A model generated the notes under the pieces. The model saw only the letters and a program-made list of their open reading frames with translations, did no database searches and was not told where the DNA came from. DNA of 64,000 nucleotides from Cephalopachus bancanus (Eukaryota; Chordata; Mammalia; Primates; Tarsiidae). The stretch is taken from positions 6,758,001 to 6,822,000 of the forward strand of contig JAPVLO010000182.1 of the NCBI GenBank assembly GCA_027257055.1. The letters run 5' to 3'. Both the position numbers and the translations under genes were made by a program. Position 1 is the first letter of the stretch. Every line of letters starts with the position of its first letter. Below are positions 54,301 to 64,000 of the stretch, piece after piece.

Positions 54301-56089
54301 CTTGATATATATTTATCCAGATATTTTTGTTTTATTTATACACACACACACACACAACAGTATATATAAATGAACCAGACCTTTTTTCTTCTTAGGTCCT
54401 TTGCTTCTTTTTCGTATATTTTCCCCTAGATCTTTACATGACTGGTTTGTCTTATTATTTAGGATTCAGACTAAATGTCACTTTCCAAAAAGAGCTTCTC
54501 CAGAATGTAGAGCAGCCTACTTATCACTGCCTGGTACTTTTCTTTTTCTTGTCCAGTTAGATAATAAGCACCAAGAGAGTATGGATTGGGTCTTAGCACC
54601 ATATACTATATCCCTAGTGGCCAAAAGTATTCCTGACACATAATAGGTACTTAGAAGGATTTCTGGAAGAGTGTAACCTTGTATGTCAGGTTTTTAAAAA
54701 ATCTATAATATACTTTATAATGGCTGGGTAGTATTTGATAGTATGTTACTACCAGAGTTTAATTAGTCCCCTGTTATTAGACATTTAGGGGAATTCCCTG
54801 TTTATGTTGTTTTAAATAATACTGTCATGGATATCTTTATATGTCGTCTATTATTTTCTTAGGTAACTTTTACTTGGAAGTAGGATTTCTGGGACTCAGG
54901 ATTATAAATATTTTAAAGACTTTTGACCTGTATCACTAAATTAGCCTCCTGAAAGTTGTACAAGTTTATATTTCCTGCAACAGTATGTGAAGATGACCAA
55001 AATAATCCAAAATCTTTGCCAATTTGATAGGCAAAAATGGTATCTTACGGCTTAATTTGCCTTTGACTCATCTAGATGTACCATAGTAATTTGTGAACTG
55101 AGCAAAATGTGACTGACTTCAATTTAGATCTTATAGTGGTTATTGAACACATATTCCATAAAGCGTGGCATATGTGAAATTACTTGGCTATTTCCTTTAT
55201 TTTGATTACAAGCCATTAAATTTAACATAATCTTCAATCCAGAGTATTATTATGCTTTAAGATCTGTGTCTGATTCATTTTCTAAACATATAAGTTGTGA
55301 TGACCAATGTAGAGAAGTTGAGAGAAGGTTATTTTATTTGAGATCAAGTACCTTAAGAAGCTTGTATGCTGACACTTGTCCTAGCAACTAACTTCTTTTT
55401 AATTATTGTGGCCAGAAACACCAGATGAAAATGGTAAAACCCAGAGAGCTGATGATTTTGTCTTGAAGAAAATAAAGAAGAAAAAGAAAAAGAAACACCG
55501 AGAAGACATGCGTGGAAGACGCCTTAAAATGTACAATAAGGAAGTACAGACCGTCTGTGCTGGCCTGACCCGCATCAGTAAAGATATTCTCACGCAAGGA
55601 CAAGTAAATAGCCCTTCAGGAGTTAATAAGGAGTCCTTCAGGTATCTGAAAGATGAACAGCTGTGCCGATTAAATTTGGGCATGCAAGAATATCGGGTAC
55701 CCCAGGGAGTACAAACACCTTTTATGAGTCACCAGGAACATTCTATTCGTAGAAATTTCTTAAAAACAGGTACTAAATTTAGCAACTTTATTCATGAGGA
55801 ACACCAGTCCAATGGTGGTGCTCTTGTCCTTCATGCTTACATGGATGAACTCTCATTTTTGTCTCCAATGGAGATGGAGAGATTTTCTGAGGAGTTTCTT
55901 GCTTTGACATTCAGTGAAAATGAGAAAAATGCTGCTTACTATGCTTTAGCAATAGTGCATGGAGCGGCCGCTTATCTCCCGGACTTCTTGGACTACTTTG
56001 CTTTTAATTTCCCCAACACTCCAGTGAAAATGGAAATTCTGGGCAAGAAAGATATTGAAACAACAACCATTTCAAATTTTCACACTCAG
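40336..56089 (+). CDS. RSBN1: RSBN1, first 461 codons in two exons (3' part beyond the window)
   Basis: Joined exons 40336-41044 and 55416-56089 give 1383 nt, exactly 461 codons, ending in FHTQ at a phase-0 donor. Human RSBN1 has about 802 residues, so roughly the last 340 lie to the right. Exon 1 encodes a low-complexity basic and proline-rich N-terminus: [13 protein letters not shown], a His/Lys run [11 protein letters not shown], and [12 protein letters not shown]. Exon 2 opens with a lysine-rich likely nuclear localisation segment ([19 protein letters not shown]) and then enters the strongly conserved globular region. Family knowledge: nuclear protein of the RSBN1/DPY-21 family, JmjC-like dioxygenases that remove methyl groups from histone H4K20me2; the catalytic residues should be in later exons. 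The conserved part of exon 2 is nearly identical to human. The gene starts about 2.3 kb after the PTPN22 stop on the same strand. Confidence 0.95.
42304..42334. repeat. (GT)n microsatellite
   Basis: About 15 uninterrupted GT units in RSBN1 intron 1. Confidence 0.95.
42810..42992 (+). repeat. hAT-type MITE (class uncertain)
   Basis: GGTGTCCAATATGGTAGCCA and TTGGCTAGCGGCTACCACAT are typical of a common Charlie-group nonautonomous element with terminal inverted repeats. Confidence 0.55.
43315..43515 (+). repeat. MIR
   Basis: CTCAGTTTTCCTGTCTGTAA, AATGGGATAATGTATGAAAG and AGTGCCTGGCTTATTGTAGG are core MIR segments in order. Confidence 0.88.
43650..43943 (-). mobile_element. Alu, young, with (TTTTA)n tail
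   Basis: Reverse dimer. The tail is (TTTTA)n. Direct repeat TCAGAAGCTATTTTA / TCAGAAGCAATTTTA (43623 and 43944). Confidence 0.95.
44590..45215 (-). mobile_element. MER2 (Tigger-type DNA transposon) split by an Alu
   Basis: Ends CAGCCCTCTTTATCCATGG and AAAAGATGACTGTA, with internal ACAATATAGTATAACTATTT and TTACATTGTATTAGGTATTA, match MER2. TA borders fit a Tc1/pogo insertion in the L1. Confidence 0.82.
44687..44977 (+). mobile_element. Alu, young, inside MER2
   Basis: Full dimer with the undeleted CAACTTGGCGAGACC but perfect GCGGGTTCGAGACCCGCC and GTGGCCGGGAGCGGCCAC. A-rich direct repeats. Confidence 0.95.
45238..45318 (-). mobile_element. Short poly(A)-tailed retrocopy, copy B
   Basis: On -, GGGCAGCCCCTTCAGGTCCC ... 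CTGTCCTCTCAATAAATC then CTGCTTTCTCACTG and an A-rich tail. Clearly related to copy A at 24.37-24.45 kb. It lies at the MER2/L1 junction. Confidence 0.5.
45735..45887 (-). repeat. Second copy of an L1/MER2 junction segment
   Basis: CATTTCTCTGGAGAATGCAA ... GTAAGTATAG + TAAGCCCTCCTTATCCATGG repeats the junction seen at 44547-44660, with part of MER2 attached. See findings. Confidence 0.7.
45955..46198 (-). mobile_element. Alu, truncated
   Basis: Reverse Alu ending AAAGTGCTAGGA and running straight into another reverse Alu; the right-hand end is missing. Confidence 0.88.
46199..46475 (-). mobile_element. Alu (older)
   Basis: Second reverse dimer in tandem with the previous one. Confidence 0.9.
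46835..47035 (-). repeat. hAT-type nonautonomous element (class uncertain)
   Basis: GTTTTATTGGAACATAGCTC, GCCTACTATCTGACTCTTTA and AAACTTGCCGATCC match the reverse of a common element beginning CAGGGGTCGGCAAAC. Confidence 0.6.
47022..47100. repeat. Imperfect ~43-bp tandem duplication
   Basis: TCCTTGAGTTTAGT ... GTACCAG occurs twice in a row. Confidence 0.7.
47400..47701 (-). mobile_element. Alu, young
   Basis: Reverse dimer with GCTCCCGGCCACTGCAGCCT. Confidence 0.94.
47702..48460. other. Unassigned RSBN1 intron 1 block
   Basis: An A22 run at 47839-47860 and a T13 tract at 48019. The sequence between and after them matches no repeat I know. Confidence 0.45.
48465..48660 (+). repeat. MIR (diverged)
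   Basis: TTTGGAGTTAGAGACAGGTG, GAGCTTTGTGACCTAATATA and ATTAAAATGAGATAACATAT follow MIR order. Confidence 0.65.
48895..49045 (-). repeat. MIR (reverse, diverged)
   Basis: AGCTAACATTTACTACCTGT, AGTACTTTACATGAAATTCT and CATTTTATTAATGAGGAACA match reverse MIR. Confidence 0.7.
49060..50060 (+). mobile_element. Old L1 3' end split by an Alu
   Basis: GGTGGGAATATAAAATGGTA, CAATGGAATATTATTCAGTG, then the 3' UTR (TGGTGGATACATGTTACACA). Confidence 0.82.
49349..49615 (-). mobile_element. Alu, young, with 15-bp target-site duplication
   Basis: Reverse dimer lacking a stretch near the left end. Perfect target-site duplication ATATGAAGGAATCTT (49334 and 49616). Confidence 0.96.
50436..50564 (+). mobile_element. 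Very short 5'-truncated L1 insertion
   Basis: Only about 130 bp of L1 3' end (CTTAACTGTATCCCACAATT TTAAAATAAA, A tail). Perfect 15-bp target-site duplication AAGAACTTAATTTTG (50421 and 50565). Confidence 0.9.
50711..51008 (-). mobile_element. Alu
   Basis: Reverse dimer. Direct repeat AATGATGACCTTTTT (50700 and 51010). Confidence 0.95.
51112..51390 (-). mobile_element. Alu (AluJo-like, old)
   Basis: Reverse dimer, strongly diverged. Confidence 0.88.
51391..52585. other. Unassigned RSBN1 intron 1 block
   Basis: AT-rich, no Alu or L1, no convincing exon. Confidence 0.5.
52985..53250 (+). mobile_element. Alu inside mariner
   Basis: Dimer with deletions in the right arm and A18 tail. Confidence 0.9.
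53346..53450. repeat. Tandem duplication at the mariner 3' end
   Basis: GGAGAGTACCTTGAGGGTGA and GGAGAGTACCTTGAAGGTGA, each followed by CTGAAATTTAAATG, lie about 46 bases apart. Confidence 0.85.
53853..54153 (+). mobile_element. Alu (AluJ-like)
   Basis: Full dimer, close to AluJ consensus features (GGATTGCTTGAGCCCAGGAG). Confidence 0.92.
54200..55075 (-). repeat. Old L1ME-type sequence enclosing an L2 piece
   Basis: Reverse L1 features (TGGCTGGGTAGTATTTGATA, TACTTGGAAGTAGGATTTCT). In between, 54.41-54.67 kb resembles L2 3' end on + (TAGATAATAAGCACCAAGAG, CCTGACACATAATAGGTACT). Confidence 0.6.
55416..56089 (+). CDS. RSBN1: RSBN1 exon 2
   Basis: 674 nt between acceptor ATTGTGGCCAG and donor CAG|GTAAGG. 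It encodes [20 protein letters not shown] through [20 protein letters not shown] to ISNFHTQ. Landmarks matching RSBN1 are [56 protein letters not shown] and [20 protein letters not shown]. Fully open frame with very high similarity to human. Confidence 0.97.
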
Positions 56090-58039
56090 GTAAGGTAAAA
56101 CTATTGTTAAATTATTTAGTAAATGTAATATCCAGTAATATTAACTTTATCCTGTTGCATAGCACATACCAGCATACTTTTGATAAAAATTCATGGTGAT
56201 AAAGGTGCTTCAAATTGTTTGTTTTTGATTCTTATTGAAAAAGTCTTAATTGCTGAGTTATTTGGGGCAGGGATTGTTACTTGCTTGAAGAAATGCTTTA
56301 CATATGTTATGCATCATTACAAGTCTTTATGGAAAACCAGCTTGAAAACAAATCTGGTCTGTCACAAATCAGGTAATGTTAGTATAGAGGATGTGATTTA
56401 GATTTGATAGTCTCAAGGTAACTTTAGTTAGAGTTTTATGTCATAATAAAACACATGGAGGGGTATTGGCCTATTTATTTGCTAGTTTTTGCATCTCTTC
56501 CTTCTTCCTTCAGTAACTTGTTGGCAGTCTATCCCAGAATTATACCCCATTTATGCGACTTGCAAGTGTCACTAGGAAGACCGCCGCAGCCTCTGCTCCT
56601 TCTGCCTATGCACAGTTCTAGGTGAAGACATTTTCTCTAGCCTTGCTTGGGCAGCTAGGCTTAAGTCAGCAGGGAAATGTCTCTTTCCTAACCAGTGGTT
56701 TTAACCAAACTTTTTTTTTAGTGAAGTTATTTTAGGGCATAAAAAGATGTTAATAATGTGGCCTAGTTTTTTTCTTGCTTACTTTTCACAAAAGGATTAT
56801 AAATATGAATGGTCAGCTATATGACTACTGTACATATTGTAAATTAAACTTTGGTGGACGCTATTTCACTTTTTAAAGATTTATGGTTATAAATCCTGCT
56901 TTTTCAGATGATCTAGTAATTTGCTGCCTTTTTTTTTCTTAAGATTTTTTTTTTTTTAGGTTATTCACCTCAAATAACTATTGCACAGTAAGACTCTCAG
57001 CTGCCTACATTTTAGTGGTCTCAAGCCATTTAGACTTATTTGAAACCTCCTCGAACTTGAATCATTTTAGTGAGTCTTACCACCCTTGCCTCCAGTGAGG
57101 GGAGTATCCAGTTTAGATTTATGAGCTTCAGAATTTCTCTAATTGAAGTTCTCCCTGCAGTAAAGAGAGCAGGAGCAGCCAAACTGGAGAGGTCGCAAGA
57201 TGGGGCTGCCTAAGATGTTGGAACACGTGTGCAATAAAGGGCTTCGTCTTGGATTTTGGCCTTGTTACCACAATCAGGTACTGAAGTGCTGGCTTTTGTA
57301 GATTTTTTTTCTTTTTCTTTCTTTCTATTTTTTTTTTTAAAGAGTTTTGCCCTTTGAAGTTTAAGGAATCCTATTTTTATAAATATTACAGAAAAGACTG
57401 AAACAGTTCTCCTAATATAGTTCATAATCCCCATAAATCCCTATTTAACAAGGAGAGATACTGCTGAGAGCAGAATTAACATGCTCTATCACTTTTTCAG
57501 TTTAGGAAAATGCAGCAAATTTTCTCCTGATTGATAGACCAGCAAGAATATCTGAGAAATAAGCCAGAAGTTTGGTGGGGGGAAGTCCTAATTTTGTAAG
57601 GGTGCTTTTTAACTTTCATATTAATTAGCCTATAGTGGATTAAATTTGTCTGTCAACGGACAGTGCCCAGTGTAAATAGTTAATAAAAAAAGACATCTCA
57701 AAATATTCCCTGCTGATTTTTGTCCTCCAATTAATTTTTTAAGATGGAGCTGAAATTTAGATGACTGTACCAACAACTTACCTTGAAATTTATAAAAAAA
57801 CACTTTCAAAGAACATATTAGGTTATTATTAATTTAGATATTAAACACTTCTACCACATAAGAATATTGAGGGCTATTGACTGAGTCTTGGCTCTGGTCT
57901 TCCTGGAACTTAATTTATGAATTTTCAGTAACTGGAGAGTAGTATGGAGTGTATATAGGAGGTTGGATTAGCCCATGAAACTTTTGTTTAAGTTTGCACC
58001 TGTAAAATCTTTGTTAGATGTTGGGATGGAAGCTAACAC

Positions 58040-58262
58040 AATATTTCAAATTTATTTAGCACTTCATGGTTTATATAAATGCTTTTATATTCATATCTAA
58101 ATATGTGAAACAACCTAGGAGGTAGGTAAGCAATTTTATCTCTGTTTTTCATTGAAGAAACTGAGACTTGGAGATGTTCATTGTTTGTTATTCAAGGTTA
58201 TATAACTAGTAAGTAGGAAAGTCCTGATACAAACCTAGGCCACCTGAACAATGTTTGCATCA
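58040..58262 (-). repeat. MIR-like (MIR3/MIRb), reverse
   Basis: TTTAGCACTTCATGGTTTAT, TTGAAGAAACTGAGACTTGG and TATAACTAGTAAGTAGGAAA follow the common reverse MIR/L2-end pattern. Confidence 0.55.
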
Positions 58263-58587
58263 TTTTACCATACCCCTTCCTTACTTCAGCCACTGGAGAA
58301 AGAATCAGTGCTTTTCATCTAACACTGTGGTCAGTGAAATTAAAGTATCTCTGTTTAAAACAAAGTGCAAAAGGCTTCATTTCTATTATTTTTAACAAAT
58401 ATCTTTAGATCATTGGGAATTAAGTGACTACCTAGGGTATTTTGGACTCCTGTGTTTCGTGACTCTTAGGAAGTTTTGTTAAATCTATAATAAAGTCAAG
58501 TAAATTTTTTATCTTAGAGATACAGTTACTGGAAGTTACTTATGGCTTAAATGTGTAGCTATAATAATTATTCACAATTATATTTCA

Positions 58588-59335
58588 AGATAGTTTATTC
58601 AGCAAACATTTTCTGAGAACCTACCATATACTGGGCTCTCTTAAAATGACTTACTGATGAGCTCAGTCTAGTCGGGGAGGTAACCAGTAATTGCAATACT
58701 GTGTAAGTATAATACAGTGTGGAGTAGAGATAAGCATAGAGAACACCCTGAAATTCAGGAGCACAGGCTGTGGTTCCCTCCTTCATACTGAGGTATGAGA
58801 AAAGGCATTTTAACCCATGTAATGTTTGTGTCTAGTCTTGAAAGCAGGTTAATACTTAATTTGGTAAGGACATTTTAGGGGAATAACAGCTTATGCAAAT
58901 GCATAGAGGCATTGATAGTACCACACTGTCAAGGAACTGCAAATAGCAAGAGGATCTGCTGACTTTTCAGGGATGGGAGGAACTGAGACCAGAGGGAGAG
59001 ACACAAAACCAAGATTGCGAAGAGCCTTAGATGACATCCTTTTTAAGTCAGTTCTTTTTCCTAAAGGTAATGGGGAGTCATTGCGAAATTTTAATAGGGA
59101 AGTGCTGTCACTTCATGTTTGTAAAAATTGCATGGTAGTATGGAGGATGATATTGAAGGGGGGAAATGAGATTGGAAGCAAGAAGACTAGTTAGGTTACT
59201 ATAGTAACCAGATCAGAAATGATCCATGGCCCAACTGGTATTGATACTACAGAGAAAAGATAGAAACTAGAGAAATCATTAGAAGATGAAGATTAACTGG
59301 ACTTGGTAAGGGAGAGGGATAGTCTTAAGATGTGG
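58588..59335 (+). repeat. L2 3' region
   Basis: TTTATTCAGCAAACATTTTC, then GCTTATGCAAATGCATAGAG and TAATGGGGAGTCATTGCGAA, the same L2 order as at 32.3-33.3 kb. Confidence 0.72.
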
Positions 59336-59342
59336 TTTGGGA

Positions 59343-59585
59343 CTGGGTGGGGTGGCTCATGCCTCTAATTCCAGCACTTTAAAGGTCGAGGCAGGCAGGT
59401 TGCTTGAACCCAGAAGTTTGAGACCACCCTGGGCAACAGAGAGCAAGACCTCATCTCTGCAAATAATAAAAAAAAATTAACCTGGTGTGGTGTCGTGCCT
59501 GTAGTCCCAGCTACTTGGGAAGTTGTGATCGTGCTGCTATACTCCAGCCTGGGCGATGGAAACCCCCGACTCAAAAAAATAAAAA
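59343..59585 (+). mobile_element. Alu (old, internally deleted)
   Basis: Dimer lacking part of the right arm. Confidence 0.88.
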
Positions 59586-60384
59586 TTTCTCTATTATAAT
59601 ATTGAGGTCTCTTACTGAGGACCATGCCTTTTAAACTTTATTTAGGTAGTAAAAGTTCTTGTAAATGTTACTTTTATTACTATAAAATGATAATGTTCTA
59701 TAGGACTGTAGTGTTCAGTTTTAATGCCTACTGTTTCAGAAAAAGGCAAAAAATGTTATTCCCTCATTACATGTGGGAACAAGTCCCTAAATGGGTCTAT
59801 TATGTGCTCTCTGATCTTTGATTAATATAATTAACATTTTATAGTGAATTGGTAGTACTAATAAGGAAGAGAACTGGTGGAGTGGTATGCAGCTGGGGAA
59901 ATCACCAAGAAACCCTTAAGCAATCTGCAAATTGGTGTGCTATATAAACGGAGTAATAAATATTTTAAGGAGCAGGCTTTATGAGATAAAACAGCATAAA
60001 TAAAAACAGTAGGTTTGAGTCTTTTTTCTCTCTCTCATTTTAAGTATAGTTTATAATAAACGCACTTTGACCCACTCACTGCTTTTGCACTGTGTGTTAT
60101 AAATTGGGAATGCCTCTCTATTCACAGGTCACAAGGCTAGGAAGATTGCTGGCTAGCTTTTTCCTCTGTTTTTTTTTCAACAATTAGCTTGAATAGATTT
60201 CTTCCTGAAACATGAGTACTGTGGAATACTAGCAGGGTTTTCCATATGGTACATTTCTAGCTCGGTGTGCTCCTGACTTTGTAAAAGGTGTATGTATTGG
60301 TGACACATTTGAGCTTACTTAACTCTCAGAAATTCATACAGAATAAAGTTGGTGGGGTTTTTTTTTTGTTTTTTTTTTTGTTTT

Positions 60385-60667
60385 TTTTAGTTGGAGTCTC
60401 ACTCTGCCACCCAGGCTGGAGGTCAGTGGCATGCTCCCGGCCACCATAGCCTCGACCTGCTGGGCTCAGGTTATCTTTCCGGCTCAGCCTTCCAAGTAGT
60501 TGGAACTACAGGCACGTGCCACCATGCCTGGCTAATTTTTTGATTTATTGTAGAGATGAGGTCTTGCCAAATTGCCCAGGCTGGTCTCAAACCCATGGGC
60601 TCAGGCAATCCTCTCACCTGGGCCTCCCAAAATGCTGGGATTATAGGCGTGAGCCACTGCCCGGCCT
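60385..60667 (-). mobile_element. Alu (older)
   Basis: Reverse dimer behind a long T/G tract. Confidence 0.93.
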
Positions 60668-60904
60668 AAAGTTGGGTTTTTAATCTAAAAAATCTACATA
60701 TGTATTAACGCAGAGCAACATATATATTCAGAGATAACTGCTTAACATTTTACAGATATTATAAATATATTCAAATTTTAAGACACAGCTAACTTCTGTT
60801 TTTTTGGTAGGCAGATTTCTCTTTGATTCCACATTCTTCTTCTATTCTCACTTTGCCTTCTGATTTTACCAAAGGCTTTGGTGCTTTTTTGTTGTTGTTG
60901 TAGT

Positions 60905-61198
<294 letters not shown>

Positions 61199-61389
61199 AG
61201 TCTGTTTTCTTTGTTGATGTTATGTCTTCCGCTTCCCTGGGAGTATTGGTTTTTTTCTTTTTTTTTGTCTCTACTTACCTCCCTCCAGTCTCCTGAACAC
61301 TTGTTTCCTTTTCCAGTATGCCCTAGCACATACACTTTTGGAAGTGCTAGAATTCATCTTGTTCCTTGCTTTCAGGTGCCATTTCCAGG

Positions 61390-61515
61390 CTAGAGTTTTC
61401 CAAACTTGCCAGACCTGAAGAATAATGCTAGTTCAGAATACACATTAGGATCTCAGGTACCTCTCTTGGAAATTCTGATTCATTAGGTCTGGGGTCCTGA
61501 GATAAATACCTTCAG
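61390..61515 (+). repeat. MER5A-like hAT fragment
   Basis: AGAGTTTTCCAAACTTGCCA and TTCTGATTCATTAGGTCTGG resemble MER5A. Confidence 0.6.
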
Positions 61516-61636
61516 TGATTTGATCTGTAGCCCCATTTCCTCATTCCCTCCTGTTACAGTAGAAGATACACTACCTCCCCCTCAAAGGCTAAACGGCCTG
61601 CTTGGATTCTGGATTCTACCCCTTAGCCTAAGGCTT

Positions 61637-61860
61637 TTAAAAAACTGTTATCAAATGTACATACCATAAAACTTGTTAATTCTATGACATTAAGTATATT
61701 CACAATGTTGTATATTGCCACTATTCATTTCCAGAACTTTTCCATCACACCAAACAGAAACGCTGTAACCACTTGCTTAAGATCTTTAATGTCAATTATG
61801 TTCCCCCACCCCTCTAAGCTTTCCCTCCTCCATTCCCATATAAAGAAAGGTATAAATTAT
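61637..61860 (-). repeat. L1 3' UTR fragment, antisense
   Basis: TTCACAATGTTGTATATTGC and CATTTCCAGAACTTTTCCAT match the L1 3' end seen at 5.4 kb. Confidence 0.65.
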
Positions 61861-61929
61861 GTTAAGTAACTTACCCCATGTATGTGTCCTTTTCTCTTTC
61901 AAAAAGAATACACTTTTTATTTTCCCCCA

Positions 61930-62400
61930 GAATTTAATCTTTATCCTGAAGTAGTGCTAAGATACACAAACTGTGCTAAGATATACTAACTCAACATCAA
62001 AATGACAATTTTCCCTAAATTATAAATTGAACAAAATTCCAATAAGATATAAATAGTTGTTTTCTCTGAGGCAACCAAGCAGATTTTGAAGTTTATATGA
62101 AAGAATAAACAGGCAAGAACAGCCAGAAAAGAAAAAGTAATGATGAATAAGTGCCCTCTAAAGATGTAATAAACAGACCCAATACATATAGATTTTTGGC
62201 ATATAAAAATGATAACTTCTCAAATCATTTGTGGCAGAAAGAAGATAGTGTTGGGATATCTGAATACCTAGTTAGAATTTTTCTTTCTGTCCTTAATACT
62301 GTATACCAAAATAAATACCAAGTGAGATAAAAGACTTAAATGTATAAAATGGAGACATAAAAGTAATAGAAGAAAACATAAACGTTTTCTTTTAAGTTTT
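61930..62400 (+). repeat. Old L1 ORF2 fragment
   Basis: TGAACAAAATTCCAATAAGA and GAACAGCCAGAAAAGAAAAA are ORF2-like. May continue at 63.28-63.56 kb. Confidence 0.6.
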
Positions 62401-62403
62401 GTT

Positions 62404-62650
62404 GTTGTTATGAGTCAAAGTCTCACTGTGTTGCCCAAGCTGGAGTGCAGTGGCATGCTCACGGCTCCCACAGCCTAGACCTACTGGACTCAGGCATGCC
62501 TTCTGCCTCAGTCTTCCAAGTAGCTGGAACTACAGGGGTGAACTGGTATGCCCAGCTTGATTTTTGCTAAAGAGCTGGTCTTACTGTGTTGCCTAGGCTG
62601 TTTTGGAACTCCTGGGCTTAAGCAGTCCATGCGTCTCCACCAAAATATGT
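62404..62650 (-). mobile_element. Alu (old, truncated)
   Basis: Reverse Alu with a degraded left arm. Confidence 0.85.
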
Positions 62651-62739
62651 GATTTCTTTTCACCAGCAAGCAAGCAGCCAGTTCTGCAGTAGATACCTTC
62701 TGGGTATCCTCCACTTGAGTTCTGATACCGAGGTAGCGT

Positions 62740-63265
62740 CAGGTCCTAGAGGTTGAGGGCTCAGTTCCCAGGACTGCCCTGCCCTTTCCAACAACTAGGA
62801 CAACTCACAGAAGTTAAGGAAGCACTTACTGATGTTTATTGGTTTGTTATAAAGGATATTACAAAGGATACAAATAAAGAGACGTGTGTAGGGTCAGGTA
62901 TGGAGAAAGGACGCCAAGCATCCATGGGTCCAGGAACCTCCACATTTCAGCTATCTGGAAGCTTTCCAAACCCTGTCCTCTTGGGTTTTTCTGGAGGCTT
63001 TATTACATAGGCATGCTTGATTAAACCATTGGCCACTGGTGTGATCATCTTGACTTTCAGGTACTCTCTCTTCCCTGTGCGATTGGAAGTGGGGTTGAGA
63101 GTCCCAACCCTCTGATCAGGTCTTTCTGGTGACCAGCCCCATCCTGCTTCAGGCAACATTAGCATACAAAAATATAGTACTTTGGAGATTCTAAGAATCT
63201 TAGGAATTGTATGCCAGGAAACTTGGATGAAGATCAAGTATATATTTACAATATCATACCCCCCC
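62740..63265 (-). repeat. LTR-like old repeat (class uncertain)
   Basis: CATCCATGGGTCCAGGAACC, CTTTCCAAACCCTGTCCTCT and GCATGCTTGATTAAACCATT are words I associate with an old ERVL/MaLR-type LTR. It carries no coding region. Confidence 0.45.
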
Positions 63266-63559
63266 AAAAGCAAACTCCATAGCCAACAAAGTCAGAAGAC
63301 CAACTGTGAAAATTATTTATAGCTTATATCACTAATATCAGCAACCCAATATAAAGATAAGCACATGACTCTCAACCTTTAAAAAGATAACTTCATCCCT
63401 ATGAAAAAGTGAAATTTGCCAAGATGCCAGTTTTCACTTAATCAAATTAGTAAAACTCCAAGTTTGATACATTCTTTATTGAGGTTGTGGGGGCAACAGA
63501 TAACTTCTCATGTTGCTGGTGGGATGAAACCTGGGGGTTTGCTCAGTCTTTCCATCTTA

Positions 63560-64000
63560 AACATTCTCCCTTAATTCTATCTCCCTTTCTGTCAATCATA
63601 TTTTCACAGTCAGTCTTGAAGGAATTGTTTATACTTGCTGTTCCCATTTTTTTCATCTCTCTTCAGACCATACAAATGTGGTTTCTGCCATGTGTTGTGG
63701 GCTTGGTATGGCGGGAGCCGTGGTGAAAGTATTCACCGAGACAGTTAGGATTAAGAAAGGTAGATGTGTTAAAGGGAAGATATGCTGTGAAGAGCACAAT
63801 GGGCCAAATAGCAGAGAGTGTTTAGCCCAGAGGCAGAGGCTAGACAGAAGTATTTGTATATGTGGGGTCCTGTGTGGGTCAGGGAAATTGCCTTTGGGGG
63901 AGGGGTCTGCAAAAGGAAGTTCCCAGAGGTTTGTGAAACGCCTGCTTGATTGTGGTGTTTTTGTTTCTTTAAGATAGGGTTAATTAACAACAGTAGTTAA
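63560..64000. other. Unassigned end of window
   Basis: No exon or repeat recognised. A 99-codon open frame at 63678-63977 resembles nothing known to me. Confidence 0.4.

Larger units (their letters stand above)
41045..55415 (+). other. RSBN1: RSBN1 intron 1
   Basis: 14.4-kb intron between GTGAGA and CCAG. The first 300 bases are the tail of the CpG island. From 41.3 to 42.8 kb I see mostly unassigned sequence plus a (GT)n tract. The rest is repeats listed separately. The unassigned blocks are 41.5-42.3, 47.7-48.4 and 51.4-52.5 kb. Long open frames in this intron fall in Alus or the CpG island. Confidence 0.85.

Noticed and set aside
55399..55683. 94-codon - strand frame at the start of RSBN1 exon 2
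   Set aside because: Antisense shadow of the lysine-rich coding sequence, which becomes an F-rich frame in reverse.
57150..57280. Possible third RSBN1 exon (AAGATGGGGCTGCCTAAGATG region)
   Set aside because: It does not encode the expected VNRTYCCGTYR sequence and lacks a convincing acceptor.

Overview
The window is nuclear DNA from a non-human primate. It carries the 3' half of PTPN22 (lymphoid tyrosine phosphatase LYP/PEP) and, in tandem on the same strand, the 5' part of RSBN1 (round spermatid basic protein 1, also called KDM9). This matches the gene order on human 1p13.2, here read along the coding strand of both genes. Coding sequence is under 5% of the window. Most of the rest is interspersed repeats: about 47 Alu copies or fragments, several L1 elements (one close to full length), L2 and MIR remnants, and fossil DNA transposons (a Charlie3/MER1-like hAT, MER2, a mariner).

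Species: none of the Alus carry anthropoid AluS/AluY features. The lemur-type Alu insertion and the galago/loris tRNA-fused Alu are also absent. The youngest copies, several with intact target-site duplications, form an AluJ-derived lineage with its own diagnostic changes. By elimination I infer a tarsier; this is an inference, not a proof.

Layout: 1-8.5 kb is PTPN22 intron made of L1 and Alu. From 8.55 to 37.99 kb are ten PTPN22 coding exons, encoding about the last 506 residues (interdomain, proline-rich motifs P1 and P2, C-terminal homology motif, stop). The intron between the 13.07 kb and 26.87 kb exons holds the hAT fossil and a 7.5-kb antisense L1. About 38-39.6 kb is PTPN22 3' UTR and intergenic DNA. 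About 39.95-41.3 kb is a CpG island with the RSBN1 promoter and exon 1. RSBN1 exon 2 lies at 55,416-56,089, and I see no further RSBN1 exon before the window ends in intron 2.

The two genes are unrelated in function. PTPN22 is a cytosolic phosphatase that restrains antigen-receptor signalling with CSK. RSBN1 is a nuclear protein of the DPY-21 family of histone H4K20 demethylases. No RNA gene, CRISPR array or prokaryotic system is present. The most unusual material is in the repeats: an Alu lineage whose internal Pol III promoter has drifted back toward a tRNA-like form, an inverted Alu hairpin in the last PTPN22 intron, and a short retroposed unit present twice.
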